The notes beneath the pieces are model-generated. The model saw only the letters and a program-made list of their open reading frames with translations, did not search any database and was not told the origin of the DNA. DNA of 64,000 nucleotides from Aeriscardovia aeriphila. GTDB taxonomy: Bacteria > Actinomycetota > Actinomycetes > Actinomycetales > Bifidobacteriaceae. Below are positions 8,926-16,979 of the stretch, one piece after another (position 1 is the stretch's first letter; each line of letters begins with the position of its first letter). The stretch spans positions 124,001 through 188,000 of the forward strand of contig NZ_MWWU01000002.1 of NCBI RefSeq assembly GCF_002259595.1, written 5' to 3'. The translations under genes and the position numbers were made by a program.

Positions 8926-10251
8926 ATGAACGAAGAAAAGAAGAATACCCAGGCGAAGCTGAGCTTCGCAGATATGACCAAGCAGCAGCGTTGGGTTGTT
9001 GCTTCGACATCCTCCGGCTTCTTGCTGGAAAACATGGATATCATGTTCCTGAGCTTCTCGCTGACCATGATTATCGCGAGCTTGGGAATTTCTAAGGCAG
9101 AGGCTGGCCTGATTTCCACTATCACGAACCTCGGTATGCTTGCCGGTGGTTTGATCTTCGGCATTTTGGGTGACAAGCTCGGCCGCGTTCGCACTTTCTC
9201 CCACACCATTTGGATTTTCGCCATTGCGACCGCTCTGACCTTCTTCGCCCATAACATTTGGCTGCTCTACATTCTGCGCTTCCTCGCAGGTGTGGGTGCA
9301 GGCGGCGAGTACGGCGTCGGCATGGCAATGATCGCTGAGAACTTCACTCACCGTTACATGGGCCGTCTCACTTCTCTGGCAGCCATCGGCGGTCAGGTTG
9401 GTTCCATTCTCGCAGCTCTTCTCGCAGCATGGATTCTTCCTACTTTCGGCTGGAACGCGCTGTACCTGGTCGGTATCGTCCCCGTCATTTTGATCTGGTT
9501 CGTCCGCCGTCACGTCAAGGAATCTGATACCTTCCTTGAGGCTCAAAAGCAGGCTCAGGAAGCCACCGCCCACCACGACGCTTCTCACAAGATCTCCTTC
9601 TCTCGCCTCTTCGCCACTCCAGCTCTGGCCGCTCAGACCATCGGCCTGACCATCATGGCCATCATCCAGATCGCCGGCTACTTCGGCTTGATGAACTGGT
9701 TGCCAAGCATCGCACAGGCTCGTCTGAATCTCTCCGTCACCAAGTCCAGCTTGTGGATGATCGCCACAATCATCGGTATGTCTCTGGGCATGGTCGTCTT
9801 CGGTTGGGTTATGGACAAGTTCGGCCCTCGCTGGTCCTTCGGAATCTTCCTGCTGGGTTCTGCTTGCGTCATGTTCTCCCTGCTCTCCGTCAATAACATG
9901 GTTCAGCTGCTGCTCGCTGGCGCGCTGATCGGCTTCTTCTCCAACGGCATGTTCGGCGGCTACGGCACGGTGATCTCCCTGCTCTACCCAACAGAGATCC
10001 GCTCTACTGCTAACAACATGATCATGAATATTGGTCGCGCTGTGGGTGGTTTCTCCTCTCTGGCAATCGGCGCGATGATGGACGCTTTCAACAACCTCTG
10101 GATTGTGATGGGCTCTTTGGCTGGCATGTACGTCCTCTCCTTCCTGGTGATGGTCAGCCTTCCTGGCATCAAGCGCCTGACTGCTCTCAAGGCTCAGGCT
10201 CGCAAGGGCCAAGAGGATGCCCAGGTTGGTCTCGCAGTAGAAACTGCTTGA
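8926..10251 (+). CDS. MFS transporter co-transcribed with pyrDFE; candidate pyrimidine-precursor importer
   Basis: Twelve-helix major facilitator protein of the aromatic acid/sugar-acid type. The loop 2-3 signature GDKLGRVRTF and the helix 4-5 motif RFLAGVGAGGEYGVG are clear, followed by an FGWNALYLVG stretch and a central cytoplasmic loop. The second ATG (8926) is taken as start because AAGGAG (8911-8916) is directly adjacent to the first ATG but 9 bp from the second. Only 12 bp separate it from pyrD, so they form one operon. The position suggests the substrate is orotate, dihydroorotate or another pyrimidine precursor. That is inference from context; the fold is certain, the substrate is not. 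Confidence 0.85.
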   Translation: MNEEKKNTQAKLSFADMTKQQRWVVASTSSGFLLENMDIMFLSFSLTMIIASLGISKAEAGLISTITNLGMLAGGLIFGILGDKLGRVRTFSHTIWIFAIATALTFFAHNIWLLYILRFLAGVGAGGEYGVGMAMIAENFTHRYMGRLTSLAAIGGQVGSILAALLAAWILPTFGWNALYLVGIVPVILIWFVRRHVKESDTFLEAQKQAQEATAHHDASHKISFSRLFATPALAAQTIGLTIMAIIQIAGYFGLMNWLPSIAQARLNLSVTKSSLWMIATIIGMSLGMVVFGWVMDKFGPRWSFGIFLLGSACVMFSLLSVNNMVQLLLAGALIGFFSNGMFGGYGTVISLLYPTEIRSTANNMIMNIGRAVGGFSSLAIGAMMDAFNNLWIVMGSLAGMYVLSFLVMVSLPGIKRLTALKAQARKGQEDAQVGLAVETA

Positions 10252-10263
10252 GAGGAGGGAACG

Positions 10264-11304
10264 ATGGCTGAAACAACAGAAAATATGCTCGCGATCTCTG
10301 CTCACGCTCAGCTTTTGGCAGGGGAGGAAACGCCCCAGATTACCAGGCCAAGCTCAACCCGTCCTGACAATCTCAAGAAAGGCGGTGTTGTTTCTGACCC
10401 GCGCCTTGGCGTCGAGCTGCCGGGCTTAAAGCTCAAAAACCCTGTTATGCCAGCTTCGGGAACGTGCTGGTATGGCCAGGAAATTGCCCGCGACTACGAC
10501 CTCAACAGGCTGGGAGCCATCGTTCTCAAAACCACAACCTTGCGCCCGCGCGAGGGAAACGGCCAGCCTCGCCTGCTCAAAAGCGGCGAGGAATGGATGA
10601 ACTGCAACGGTTTACACAATGTTGGCGTCGAGCAACTCCTCGCCGACAAGCTGGTGTGGCTTGAGGAAAACTATCCCGACCTGCCGGTAATTGCGAGCGT
10701 TGCCGGCAATAGCGTCGAAGAATACGAGCAGGTGGCAACAAAACTCAACAAGTCGAGCCATCTTGCAGCCCTCGAACTCAATATTTCTTGCCCGAACGTC
10801 AAAGCTGGCGGCCAGGCCATGGGCGTTGACCCTGAGGTCGTCGAAGAGCTGACTCGCCGTTGCGTGCAGGCAAGTTCCAAGCCGGTGTACGTCAAACTCA
10901 CGCCAAACGTTACCGATATCACGACGATCGCACTGGCCGCCGAGCGTGGTGGGGCAGCGGGCTTGACCATGATTAACACGCTGACGGGTTTGCGCTTCGA
11001 CCTTGCCAGCCGCAAGCCGATTTTGTCGAATGTGACCGGCGGTGTGTCTGGCCCTGCGCTGAAGCCGATTTGCTTGAGGCTTATTCACCAGGTTCGACAG
11101 GTTTCCGATATCCCGATCATTGGCGTCGGGGGTATTACGAGCGCCGAGGATGTTCTGGAATACCTCATCGCTGGTGCTCAAGCTGTTCAGGTGGGTTCAG
11201 CATCCTTCACTGACCCGCTGGCATTGCCCAAGATTATCAGTGCGCTTCCGCTTGTCATGGATCAGTATGGCATTGATAATCTCAGCACACTAAGGGGAGA
11301 ATGA
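10264..11304 (+). CDS. pyrD: Dihydroorotate dehydrogenase, class 1B-like catalytic subunit
   Basis: FMN enzyme that oxidises dihydroorotate to orotate in pyrimidine synthesis. A TIM barrel follows an atypical about 40-residue N-terminal extension. Visible motifs: KTTTLRPREGNGQPRL, the catalytic-base segment LNISCPNVKAGG (class 1B form, where class 1A has CPNVPGKPQ), KLTPNVTDI, NTLTG and the phosphate-binding GVGGITSAEDVLEYLIAGA. Class 1B enzymes normally work with PyrK, an FAD/iron-sulphur electron-transfer subunit usually encoded next door. No pyrK is present here, so the electron acceptor is open. AGAGGAGGG precedes the ATG. The stop overlaps the pyrF start (ATGA). Confidence 0.93.
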   Translation: MAETTENMLAISAHAQLLAGEETPQITRPSSTRPDNLKKGGVVSDPRLGVELPGLKLKNPVMPASGTCWYGQEIARDYDLNRLGAIVLKTTTLRPREGNGQPRLLKSGEEWMNCNGLHNVGVEQLLADKLVWLEENYPDLPVIASVAGNSVEEYEQVATKLNKSSHLAALELNISCPNVKAGGQAMGVDPEVVEELTRRCVQASSKPVYVKLTPNVTDITTIALAAERGGAAGLTMINTLTGLRFDLASRKPILSNVTGGVSGPALKPICLRLIHQVRQVSDIPIIGVGGITSAEDVLEYLIAGAQAVQVGSASFTDPLALPKIISALPLVMDQYGIDNLSTLRGE

Positions 11305-12035
11305 TGAGAAGATACGAGCCGATTGTTGCCATCGACGTTGCCAGCGAAAAAGAAGCTCTCGCTCTCATGGACACGCTCAAGGATTCGGGCGAGGCCAACC
11401 ATGACATGCCCATCCTCAAGATCGGCATGGAGCTGTATTACGGCGTCGGCCAAGAGATGGTGAAGCAGGCTAAAGCTCGCGGCTTCCGCATTTTCCTGGA
11501 TTTGAAGCTGTACGACATTCCGAACACCGTGCGCCGAGCCATGGCTGCTATCGGACGCTTGGGTGTTGATTTCACCACGATTCATGCGGCTGGCGGCTCT
11601 GAAATGCTCAAGGCTGGTTTGGAAGGTTTGCGGCAGGGTGCGCAGGAGGCTCATGTTGAGCCTGCCCAGCTCCTCGCCATCACTCAGCTGACCAGCATTG
11701 ACGAGCAGATTTTGCACGAGCAGCAGCATGTGGATTTGTCGCTGATTGAGTCGGTGCAGAACTATGCGCGCTTGGCTGACGAGTGTGGTCTGGCTGGTGT
11801 AGTCTGCTCTGCTCAGGAGATTGCGGCCATTCGCGAGGTCACTCGTGATGACTTCTTGTGCGTGACTCCCGGTATTCGCCCTGCTCACTACCAGAAGGAT
11901 GACCAGAAGCGCATTGTTACGCCGTTCCAGGCGCATCAGCTGGGTTCGAACGCCATCGTGGTGGGCCGTCCGATCACGCAGTCTGCCGACCCGGTTGCCG
12001 CTTACCAGACCATTCGCCGCGAGTTCATCGGCTGA
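11301..12035 (+). CDS. pyrF: Orotidine-5'-phosphate decarboxylase, bacterial type 1
   Basis: Decarboxylates OMP to UMP. The 244-residue product is the short type with the catalytic FLDLKLYDIPNTV (Lys-Asp-x-Lys-x-x-Asp array), an N-terminal VAIDVAS strand and the C-terminal phosphate-binding region GSNAIVVGRPITQS. It overlaps pyrD by 4 bp. The gene order pyrD-pyrF-pyrE and this short PyrF resemble Firmicutes clusters, which may mean transfer; a tree would decide. Confidence 0.95.
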   Translation: MMRRYEPIVAIDVASEKEALALMDTLKDSGEANHDMPILKIGMELYYGVGQEMVKQAKARGFRIFLDLKLYDIPNTVRRAMAAIGRLGVDFTTIHAAGGSEMLKAGLEGLRQGAQEAHVEPAQLLAITQLTSIDEQILHEQQHVDLSLIESVQNYARLADECGLAGVVCSAQEIAAIREVTRDDFLCVTPGIRPAHYQKDDQKRIVTPFQAHQLGSNAIVVGRPITQSADPVAAYQTIRREFIG

Positions 12036-12137
12036 ACGCTGGCTCGCCGATCCCAGGTCGCCCGCTGGCCACTGGCCCGCCCATCCGCGTGGTGGCCTGC
12101 CGGCCCGCCCGCACATATTCGTACTCAAGAAGGAAAA

Positions 12138-12908
12138 ATGACGAACACAAACTCCGTTAACGCTGAGAACTCTGCAAGTGCTCAGAACGCCGCAAGCGTT
12201 GAAAACACTGCTAACGCACAAGCTGCCGAGGCTAACGCACAGGCCGCCGAGGCAAACGCTCAGGCCCACCAGATCGCCGCTGATCTGCTGTCCATCCAGG
12301 CTGTGACCTTGCGCCCGAACGATCCCTTCGTCTGGGCTTCGGGCCTGCATGCGCCTATTTACACTGATAATCGTTTGACTATCTCTTACCCGCAGGTGCG
12401 CACTCACATTGCTCAGGCTTTAGCGGCTCTCATCACTCGCCAGTTTGGTGAGGTGGATGTCATTGCTGGCACGGCAACGGCAGGCATTCCTCACGCTGCT
12501 TGGCTGGCAGCAGAGCTCAACAAGCCGATGATCTACGTGCGTTCTAAGCCGAAGGATCACGGCCAGGGCCGCCAGATTGAGGGCACGATCACTCCTGGCG
12601 CTCGTACGGTGGTTATTGATGACCTGATCTCAACGGGCGGCTCAGTTCTCAAGGCTGTCAAGGCTGCCGAAGGCGAGGGTGCGAAGGTGCTTGGTGTCGC
12701 CTCGATTTTCAACTATGAGCTGCCGGAAGCTCGCGAAAACTTTGCTGCTGCTGGCATGCCCTACTTCTCTGCAACAAGCTATTCGACGCTGATTTCTGAG
12801 GCCATTGCTCAAGGTTTCGTTGACGAAGCTGATCGTGAGGTTCTCACTGCCTGGTCCAACGACCCTGAGGGCTGGTCTTTGGCTCATGGTGGCGAGCCTT
12901 TGGCCTGA
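12138..12908 (+). CDS. pyrE: Orotate phosphoribosyltransferase with Ala/Asn-rich N-terminal extension
   Basis: Joins orotate and PRPP to make OMP. The conserved domain starts near residue 48 (IAADLLSIQAVTLRPNDPF). Substrate motifs: IAGTATAGIPHAAWLA, the flexible-loop YVRSKPKDHGQGRQIEG and the PRPP-binding VVIDDLISTGGS. The first about 45 residues are low complexity with an almost perfect AEANAQA repeat, absent from most PyrE. AAGGAAAA lies before the ATG. A 102-bp GC-rich gap separates it from pyrF, but both are likely in the same operon, which ends at the hairpin after this gene. PRPP is made by the prs product at 27.1 kb. Confidence 0.94.
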   Translation: MTNTNSVNAENSASAQNAASVENTANAQAAEANAQAAEANAQAHQIAADLLSIQAVTLRPNDPFVWASGLHAPIYTDNRLTISYPQVRTHIAQALAALITRQFGEVDVIAGTATAGIPHAAWLAAELNKPMIYVRSKPKDHGQGRQIEGTITPGARTVVIDDLISTGGSVLKAVKAAEGEGAKVLGVASIFNYELPEARENFAAAGMPYFSATSYSTLISEAIAQGFVDEADREVLTAWSNDPEGWSLAHGGEPLA

Positions 12909-12937
12909 ATTTCTCCAGATTATCAGTCCGCTTCATC

Positions 12938-12973
12938 AGCCGCAGCCGAGCATCCGCTTCGCTGCGGCTTTTT
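12938..12973 (+). terminator. Rho-independent terminator of the pyr operon
   Basis: AGCCGCAGC (12938-12946) pairs with GCTGCGGCT (12961-12969), followed by a T-run. A GATTATCA motif copy lies just upstream at 12918. Confidence 0.85.
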
Positions 12974-13036
12974 CATCTGCCCTGGCAATTTGGCAGAAGC
13001 AGTATTCAGAGCTAGCGTTGCTCTCAGGAGGTAGCG

Positions 13037-13849
13037 ATGGAGTATGTGATTCTGCTCGTCATATTGGGCTTGTTGGTGTGGTTTATTGTGCTCCTCGTTC
13101 AAGAAATCAAGCGTGAGCAAGCAAAGATGCCAGAAGAAAAAGCCTATGATGCCGCCGTGCGAGAGTATGAACGCCGCGTACACGAAGCAGAGAAGCTGTA
13201 TAACAAAGCGCTCAAAGCTCACGATAGGCGAGTGGCAGCAGCCCGATGGCAGCATGAAAAAGCGCAGAAAATGGGCGATGGCTACGTGGACTCCATCATC
13301 GGCAAAGAAGGAAAAATCGAAGTCCACAAACTCTACATCACCACTCCACAAGGCCGATACCCGCTTGACCCTTCCGTGCGCGCAGAAGTAGACACGGCAG
13401 GTGCCATCGCTGTGAAATCACGCACAACACTGACCCGTGTCGCCACCGGAGCTGTACTCTTCGGTCCCATAGGCGCACTCATCGGTGCCAGCGCCAAGAA
13501 AAACACGGTGATCGATACCCGCCAGCTCTTCCTCGTGATTGAAAGCGACGCCTTCGCTGCAGCACTCACTTTGAACCCCGACCAAGCCAGCCAAGCACAC
13601 GCCTTCGCAACCAAACTTCTGCAAACAGCCAAACAAGTGCCCGTTCTCAAGGCCGATCAGAAGAGAATGCTCGAGGAAACTCAAAAGAACATAGAAGAGG
13701 AACAAGCAGACCGACGCGAGATTAACACCGCCAGCCACAACCTCACTCTCATTCAAAACGACACGCAAACTGTGGATGCTGCCAAACGAGCAGCGGACGC
13801 TGCCATAGCTCGCAAAACTGGTGTGGTTCCACAGAAGCACAACCGTTAG
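13037..13849 (+). CDS. Membrane-anchored coiled-coil protein with glycine-zipper segment, function unknown
   Basis: One N-terminal transmembrane helix (about 3-22) is followed by a charged coiled coil (about 25-85, rich in E/K/R/A). A compact domain then contains YITTPQGRYPLDPSV and a Gly-rich hydrophobic patch GAVLFGPIGALIGAS before KKNTVIDTRQLFLVIES, and the C-terminal 70 residues are again helical. The middle recalls bacterial PH-like domains with a glycine-zipper insert, but this is only an impression. AGGAGGTAGCG precedes the ATG. It converges on metI with a 4-bp overlap of the coding ends and no terminator between them. Confidence 0.75.
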   Translation: MEYVILLVILGLLVWFIVLLVQEIKREQAKMPEEKAYDAAVREYERRVHEAEKLYNKALKAHDRRVAAARWQHEKAQKMGDGYVDSIIGKEGKIEVHKLYITTPQGRYPLDPSVRAEVDTAGAIAVKSRTTLTRVATGAVLFGPIGALIGASAKKNTVIDTRQLFLVIESDAFAAALTLNPDQASQAHAFATKLLQTAKQVPVLKADQKRMLEETQKNIEEEQADRREINTASHNLTLIQNDTQTVDAAKRAADAAIARKTGVVPQKHNR

Positions 13850-14550
13850 CGAACGCGCGTCTTATCCAAACGGCGAGTGAGCACATCGCCCACCAACTGA
13901 ACGATAAGAACCAACAGAAGAGTGAGCACGGTAGCCATCACCGTCACATCCGTGTTGAAACGGTCATAGCCATACGAAATAGCCATCGTACCCAAACCGC
14001 CAGCGCCAACAGCACCAGCCATAGCTGTTAATCCTATGAGGTTAATGACGGTGACTGTCGACACACGAAGCAACTCGGCTCGCGCTTCCTTCAAGTACAC
14101 CGTGGTGACAATATCCATCGTGGACGCGCCCACCGACTGCGCCGCCTCCACAATGCCCGGATTCACCGTCTCCAAAGCAACCTGAACCTGGCGGGCGAAG
14201 AAGGGGAAAACACCCAAAGAAAGCGGTACCAAAGCAGCCTTCGCACCAATCTGAGTGCCAATCAAAGCCTTCGTAAACGGCGCCACAAAAGCGAGCAAAA
14301 TAATGAACGGCACCGCGCGGAACACATCCACCGTCTTGCTAATCACAATGTTCCACTTGCGCGACTCATGAATGCCGCCCTTACCGGTCAACACCATGCC
14401 AATACCAGCCAACAGACCAGCAATACCGCCAAAGAAAGCCGACCAGAAGGTCATGAACAACGTCTGAACAATAGCGGTACCCCAACCGGTTTCGCCATAC
14501 CAGCCCAAAGCGAGAACATTAGGAATCCACTGTTCCAGGAAATCTTTCAT
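13846..14550 (-). CDS. metI: D/L-methionine ABC transporter permease, MetI-like
   Basis: Five-helix permease of the MetI family (234 residues) that forms the channel of the methionine importer. Visible: TVDVFRAVPFIILLAF and the EAA loop EAAQSVGASTMDIVTTVYLKEA that docks on the ATPase. The ATG overlaps the metN stop by 4 bp. Last gene of the metQ-metN-metI operon. Confidence 0.92.
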   Translation of the reverse strand: MKDFLEQWIPNVLALGWYGETGWGTAIVQTLFMTFWSAFFGGIAGLLAGIGMVLTGKGGIHESRKWNIVISKTVDVFRAVPFIILLAFVAPFTKALIGTQIGAKAALVPLSLGVFPFFARQVQVALETVNPGIVEAAQSVGASTMDIVTTVYLKEARAELLRVSTVTVINLIGLTAMAGAVGAGGLGTMAISYGYDRFNTDVTVMATVLTLLLVLIVQLVGDVLTRRLDKTRVR

Positions 14551-15644
14551 GCCACACGCTCCTCAGAAGAATCGTCAGCTCCCTCATCATCAGAACTGAC
14601 CAGCGACGAGTCCAACTGCTGCGCATCAATATCCATCGACGCCAAATAATCCGTCGCCTGCTTGAGCTGCTGCGCATCACCCGTCACCAAAATGATCAGA
14701 GTGCCAATCAACTCACCATTCAACACATCAACAGAGCCGTACAGAATACTCGACTCAACGCCAAAACGACGGTACAACTCGAGGGTTGCCGACTGGTCGA
14801 CATTATCCACACCATACGTCAGCTGGAAAAGCCTCTGGTTCGGCTTCAAACCACCCAAATGGTAAGCGGCCAGAGAGCGCTCCGTCTCACTCGAACCACC
14901 CACGAACTCGCGTGTCATCGCCTGGCGAGGGTGCAACACCACATCGCGCAAAGCGCCACGCTCCACCAGCTCACCGTGCTCCATAACAATAATGCGATCG
15001 CAAATGCGCTTCACCGCATCCATCTCGTGAGTGATGAGAACAACCGTCACGCCCAAACGACGGTTCAAATCCTTGAGCAAATCAAGAATCTGAATAGTCG
15101 TTTGCGGGTCCAGCGCCGAAGTGGACTCATCCGAGAGCAACACCTCAGGGTTATTTGCCAAAGCGCGCGCAATAGCAACCCTCTGCTTTTGGCCACCAGA
15201 CAGCTGAGCAGGGTAGGCATTCGCATACTCTTCCAAGTGAACGAGCTCCAAAAGGTGGCGAACGCGCTGCTCGATGTCACTTTCACTAAGCTCACTGTGG
15301 CGCAAAGCAAAAGCGATATTGTCGGCAATGCTCGACTGGTTGAGCAGGTTAAACCCCTGGAAAATCATGCCCACGCGGCGGCGCAAAGCACGCAGTTCGC
15401 GAGGCTTAATCACCGTGCCATCGTCAAAAATCGTCTTTTCCAAAACGCGCACACGCCCAGCACTCGGGGTCTGCAGCAAATTGAGCGTACGAACCAGCGT
15501 TGACTTTCCGGCTCCGGAAAAGCCAATCACGCCCAGAATTTCACCCTTATGCAGCTTCAAACTGGCGTCATGGACGGCGGTCGTATCACCAAAGCTGACG
15601 CGCACGTGGTCGAGTTCAATGACCACATCACTTTCGTTGTTCAT
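14547..15644 (-). CDS. metN: Methionine ABC transporter ATP-binding protein with C-terminal NIL domain
   Basis: ATPase of the MetNIQ importer. Walker A GFSGAGKSTL, Q-loop FQGFNLLNQ, signature [16 protein letters not shown], Walker B VLLSDESTSALD and the H-loop VTVVLITHEMDAV are all present. The last about 100 residues form the NIL/C2 regulatory domain that in E. coli binds methionine and shuts transport (trans-inhibition). The start is set at 15644 (MNNESDVVIELDHV): the longer frame would add a non-homologous segment running into metQ. Walker B has Ser-Asp-Glu as in other MetN proteins. Confidence 0.94.
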   Translation of the reverse strand: MNNESDVVIELDHVRVSFGDTTAVHDASLKLHKGEILGVIGFSGAGKSTLVRTLNLLQTPSAGRVRVLEKTIFDDGTVIKPRELRALRRRVGMIFQGFNLLNQSSIADNIAFALRHSELSESDIEQRVRHLLELVHLEEYANAYPAQLSGGQKQRVAIARALANNPEVLLSDESTSALDPQTTIQILDLLKDLNRRLGVTVVLITHEMDAVKRICDRIIVMEHGELVERGALRDVVLHPRQAMTREFVGGSSETERSLAAYHLGGLKPNQRLFQLTYGVDNVDQSATLELYRRFGVESSILYGSVDVLNGELIGTLIILVTGDAQQLKQATDYLASMDIDAQQLDSSLVSSDDEGADDSSEERVA

Positions 15645-15667
15645 TCGCTCCCGCTTTCCTAGCTCAA

Positions 15668-16594
15668 CTATTCGGCGTGCTGATCTTCCAAACGCTTCAA
15701 ATACTCGCCGAATGCTGGCAATGTTCTCCCGCCGTATGCGCGGCGAATCACAGTGGCAATCTCGTCGCTTTGGTAGCATTCCACCACTTTGGCGAACAGA
15801 TCGTTGTGGGCGTCCTTCTTACGCGCGGCAATAATGTTGAGCCACTGGTGAGAGCTCGCATCCACAGGCTCCGTCGCGATGGCCAAGCTTAACGGAGTGT
15901 TCGACGAAGCGGCAAAGTCGTCGTTAATAACCGAGCCTGCCACTGACTCGAGTACGCGGGGAGTTTGGTCTGGCGGCACCTCTTTAATAGTCAATTTCTT
16001 AGGATTATCAGTAATCGACGCCACCGTAGCCAAACCATTTTTTGGCAGCTTCACGGAAATCAGGCCAGCGTGCTGCAAGGTGAGCAAAGCTCGAGATTCA
16101 TTCGTTGCGTCGTTGGGAACGGCGATAGTCGAACCGCGAGGAATATCCTGCACCGAAGAATACTGGCGAGAGTAGAGGCGGATCGGGGCAATAACCGTCG
16201 TGCCAATCCCCACGAGGTCAGCATGGTTCGCCTTATTCCAAGCGTTCAAGAAGGCGTAATGCTGGTAGGCGTTGAGGTCAATATCGCCATTTTGCAAGGC
16301 TTGGTTGGGTTGGTTGTAGTCGGTGAAGTTCTTAATGCTCACCGTAATGCCATAACGGTTTCTGGCAATCTTGGAAACGGCGGCCCACACCTGCTGAGTA
16401 GCCGAGCTCAAGCCTGCCACGCCAACAGTGACGTGCTTGCCAGAAGCGGAGGAAGAAGCAGAAGAGTCCTGGTTGGGATCCATCAAAACGATGTCACCGG
16501 AGTGCGGGCTAAAACTCAGCCAGGCGAGTGCTGCGATCAGAAGGGCAGCAATACCAGAAATAATGAGCTTTTTCTGGCGACGAAAGTGTCTCAT
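15668..16594 (-). CDS. metQ: MetQ/NlpA-family methionine-binding protein, N-terminally anchored without a lipobox
   Basis: Extracytoplasmic substrate-binding component of the methionine importer. Family features: VTVGVAGLSSATQQVW, NFTDYNQPNQALQNGDIDLNAYQHYAFLN, IPRGSTIAVPNDATNESRALLTLQ and VINDDFA. Unlike usual MetQ lipoproteins there is no cysteine after the hydrophobic segment (about residues 8-30, ..GIAALLIAALAWLSF). The protein is therefore probably held by an uncleaved signal anchor or secreted. ATG at 16594 is preferred because GGGGAAG lies 5 bp before it. First gene of the operon; no S-box riboswitch is seen upstream. Confidence 0.88.
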   Translation of the reverse strand: MRHFRRQKKLIISGIAALLIAALAWLSFSPHSGDIVLMDPNQDSSASSSASGKHVTVGVAGLSSATQQVWAAVSKIARNRYGITVSIKNFTDYNQPNQALQNGDIDLNAYQHYAFLNAWNKANHADLVGIGTTVIAPIRLYSRQYSSVQDIPRGSTIAVPNDATNESRALLTLQHAGLISVKLPKNGLATVASITDNPKKLTIKEVPPDQTPRVLESVAGSVINDDFAASSNTPLSLAIATEPVDASSHQWLNIIAARKKDAHNDLFAKVVECYQSDEIATVIRRAYGGRTLPAFGEYLKRLEDQHAE

Positions 16595-16597
16595 CAT

Positions 16598-16979
16598 ACT
16601 TCCCCAACTAGTGAAACGACTATGGTGTTCAATTCTGCTCGAATACAAACGAAGAACTAGTGTACGGGGTTCTGACCCTTTTGCCTAAAACGAAATACAC
16701 GAGTTATCAGAAAAGCTGATAACGGGCGCGGGGAGAGGTTGGGCTGGGTGAAGGCGCGGGCTTCGAGGTCGCGTTCGGTGAGGTTGGGCTCTCTTGGCAG
16801 GGGCGCGCGCAAGATTATCACGCAGTGATAATCTCAAAAAAATGGGGAGCGCTGTGGCAAAGAATTGGCTATTTTCTGCGGATTTGCTGAGCTGAAAAAG
16901 TGGCGTGTGCTGTCGGGCTGTACTGAGAGAATGAGAACTCGTAAACTCATACGCCGAGAGGCCGAAGGGCAAAAGGAAA
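16598..16979. repeat. Divergent metQ-tyrS intergenic region with two inverted-repeat motif pairs
   Basis: 382 bp without a gene. Two hairpin-capable pairs: GTTATCAG (16703-16710) with CTGATAAC (16716-16723), and GATTATCAC (16813-16821) with GTGATAATC (16825-16833). The second pair consists of two opposed exact copies of the window-wide motif followed by an A-run. Promoters for both divergent genes must lie here but none is convincing by eye. Confidence 0.75.
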
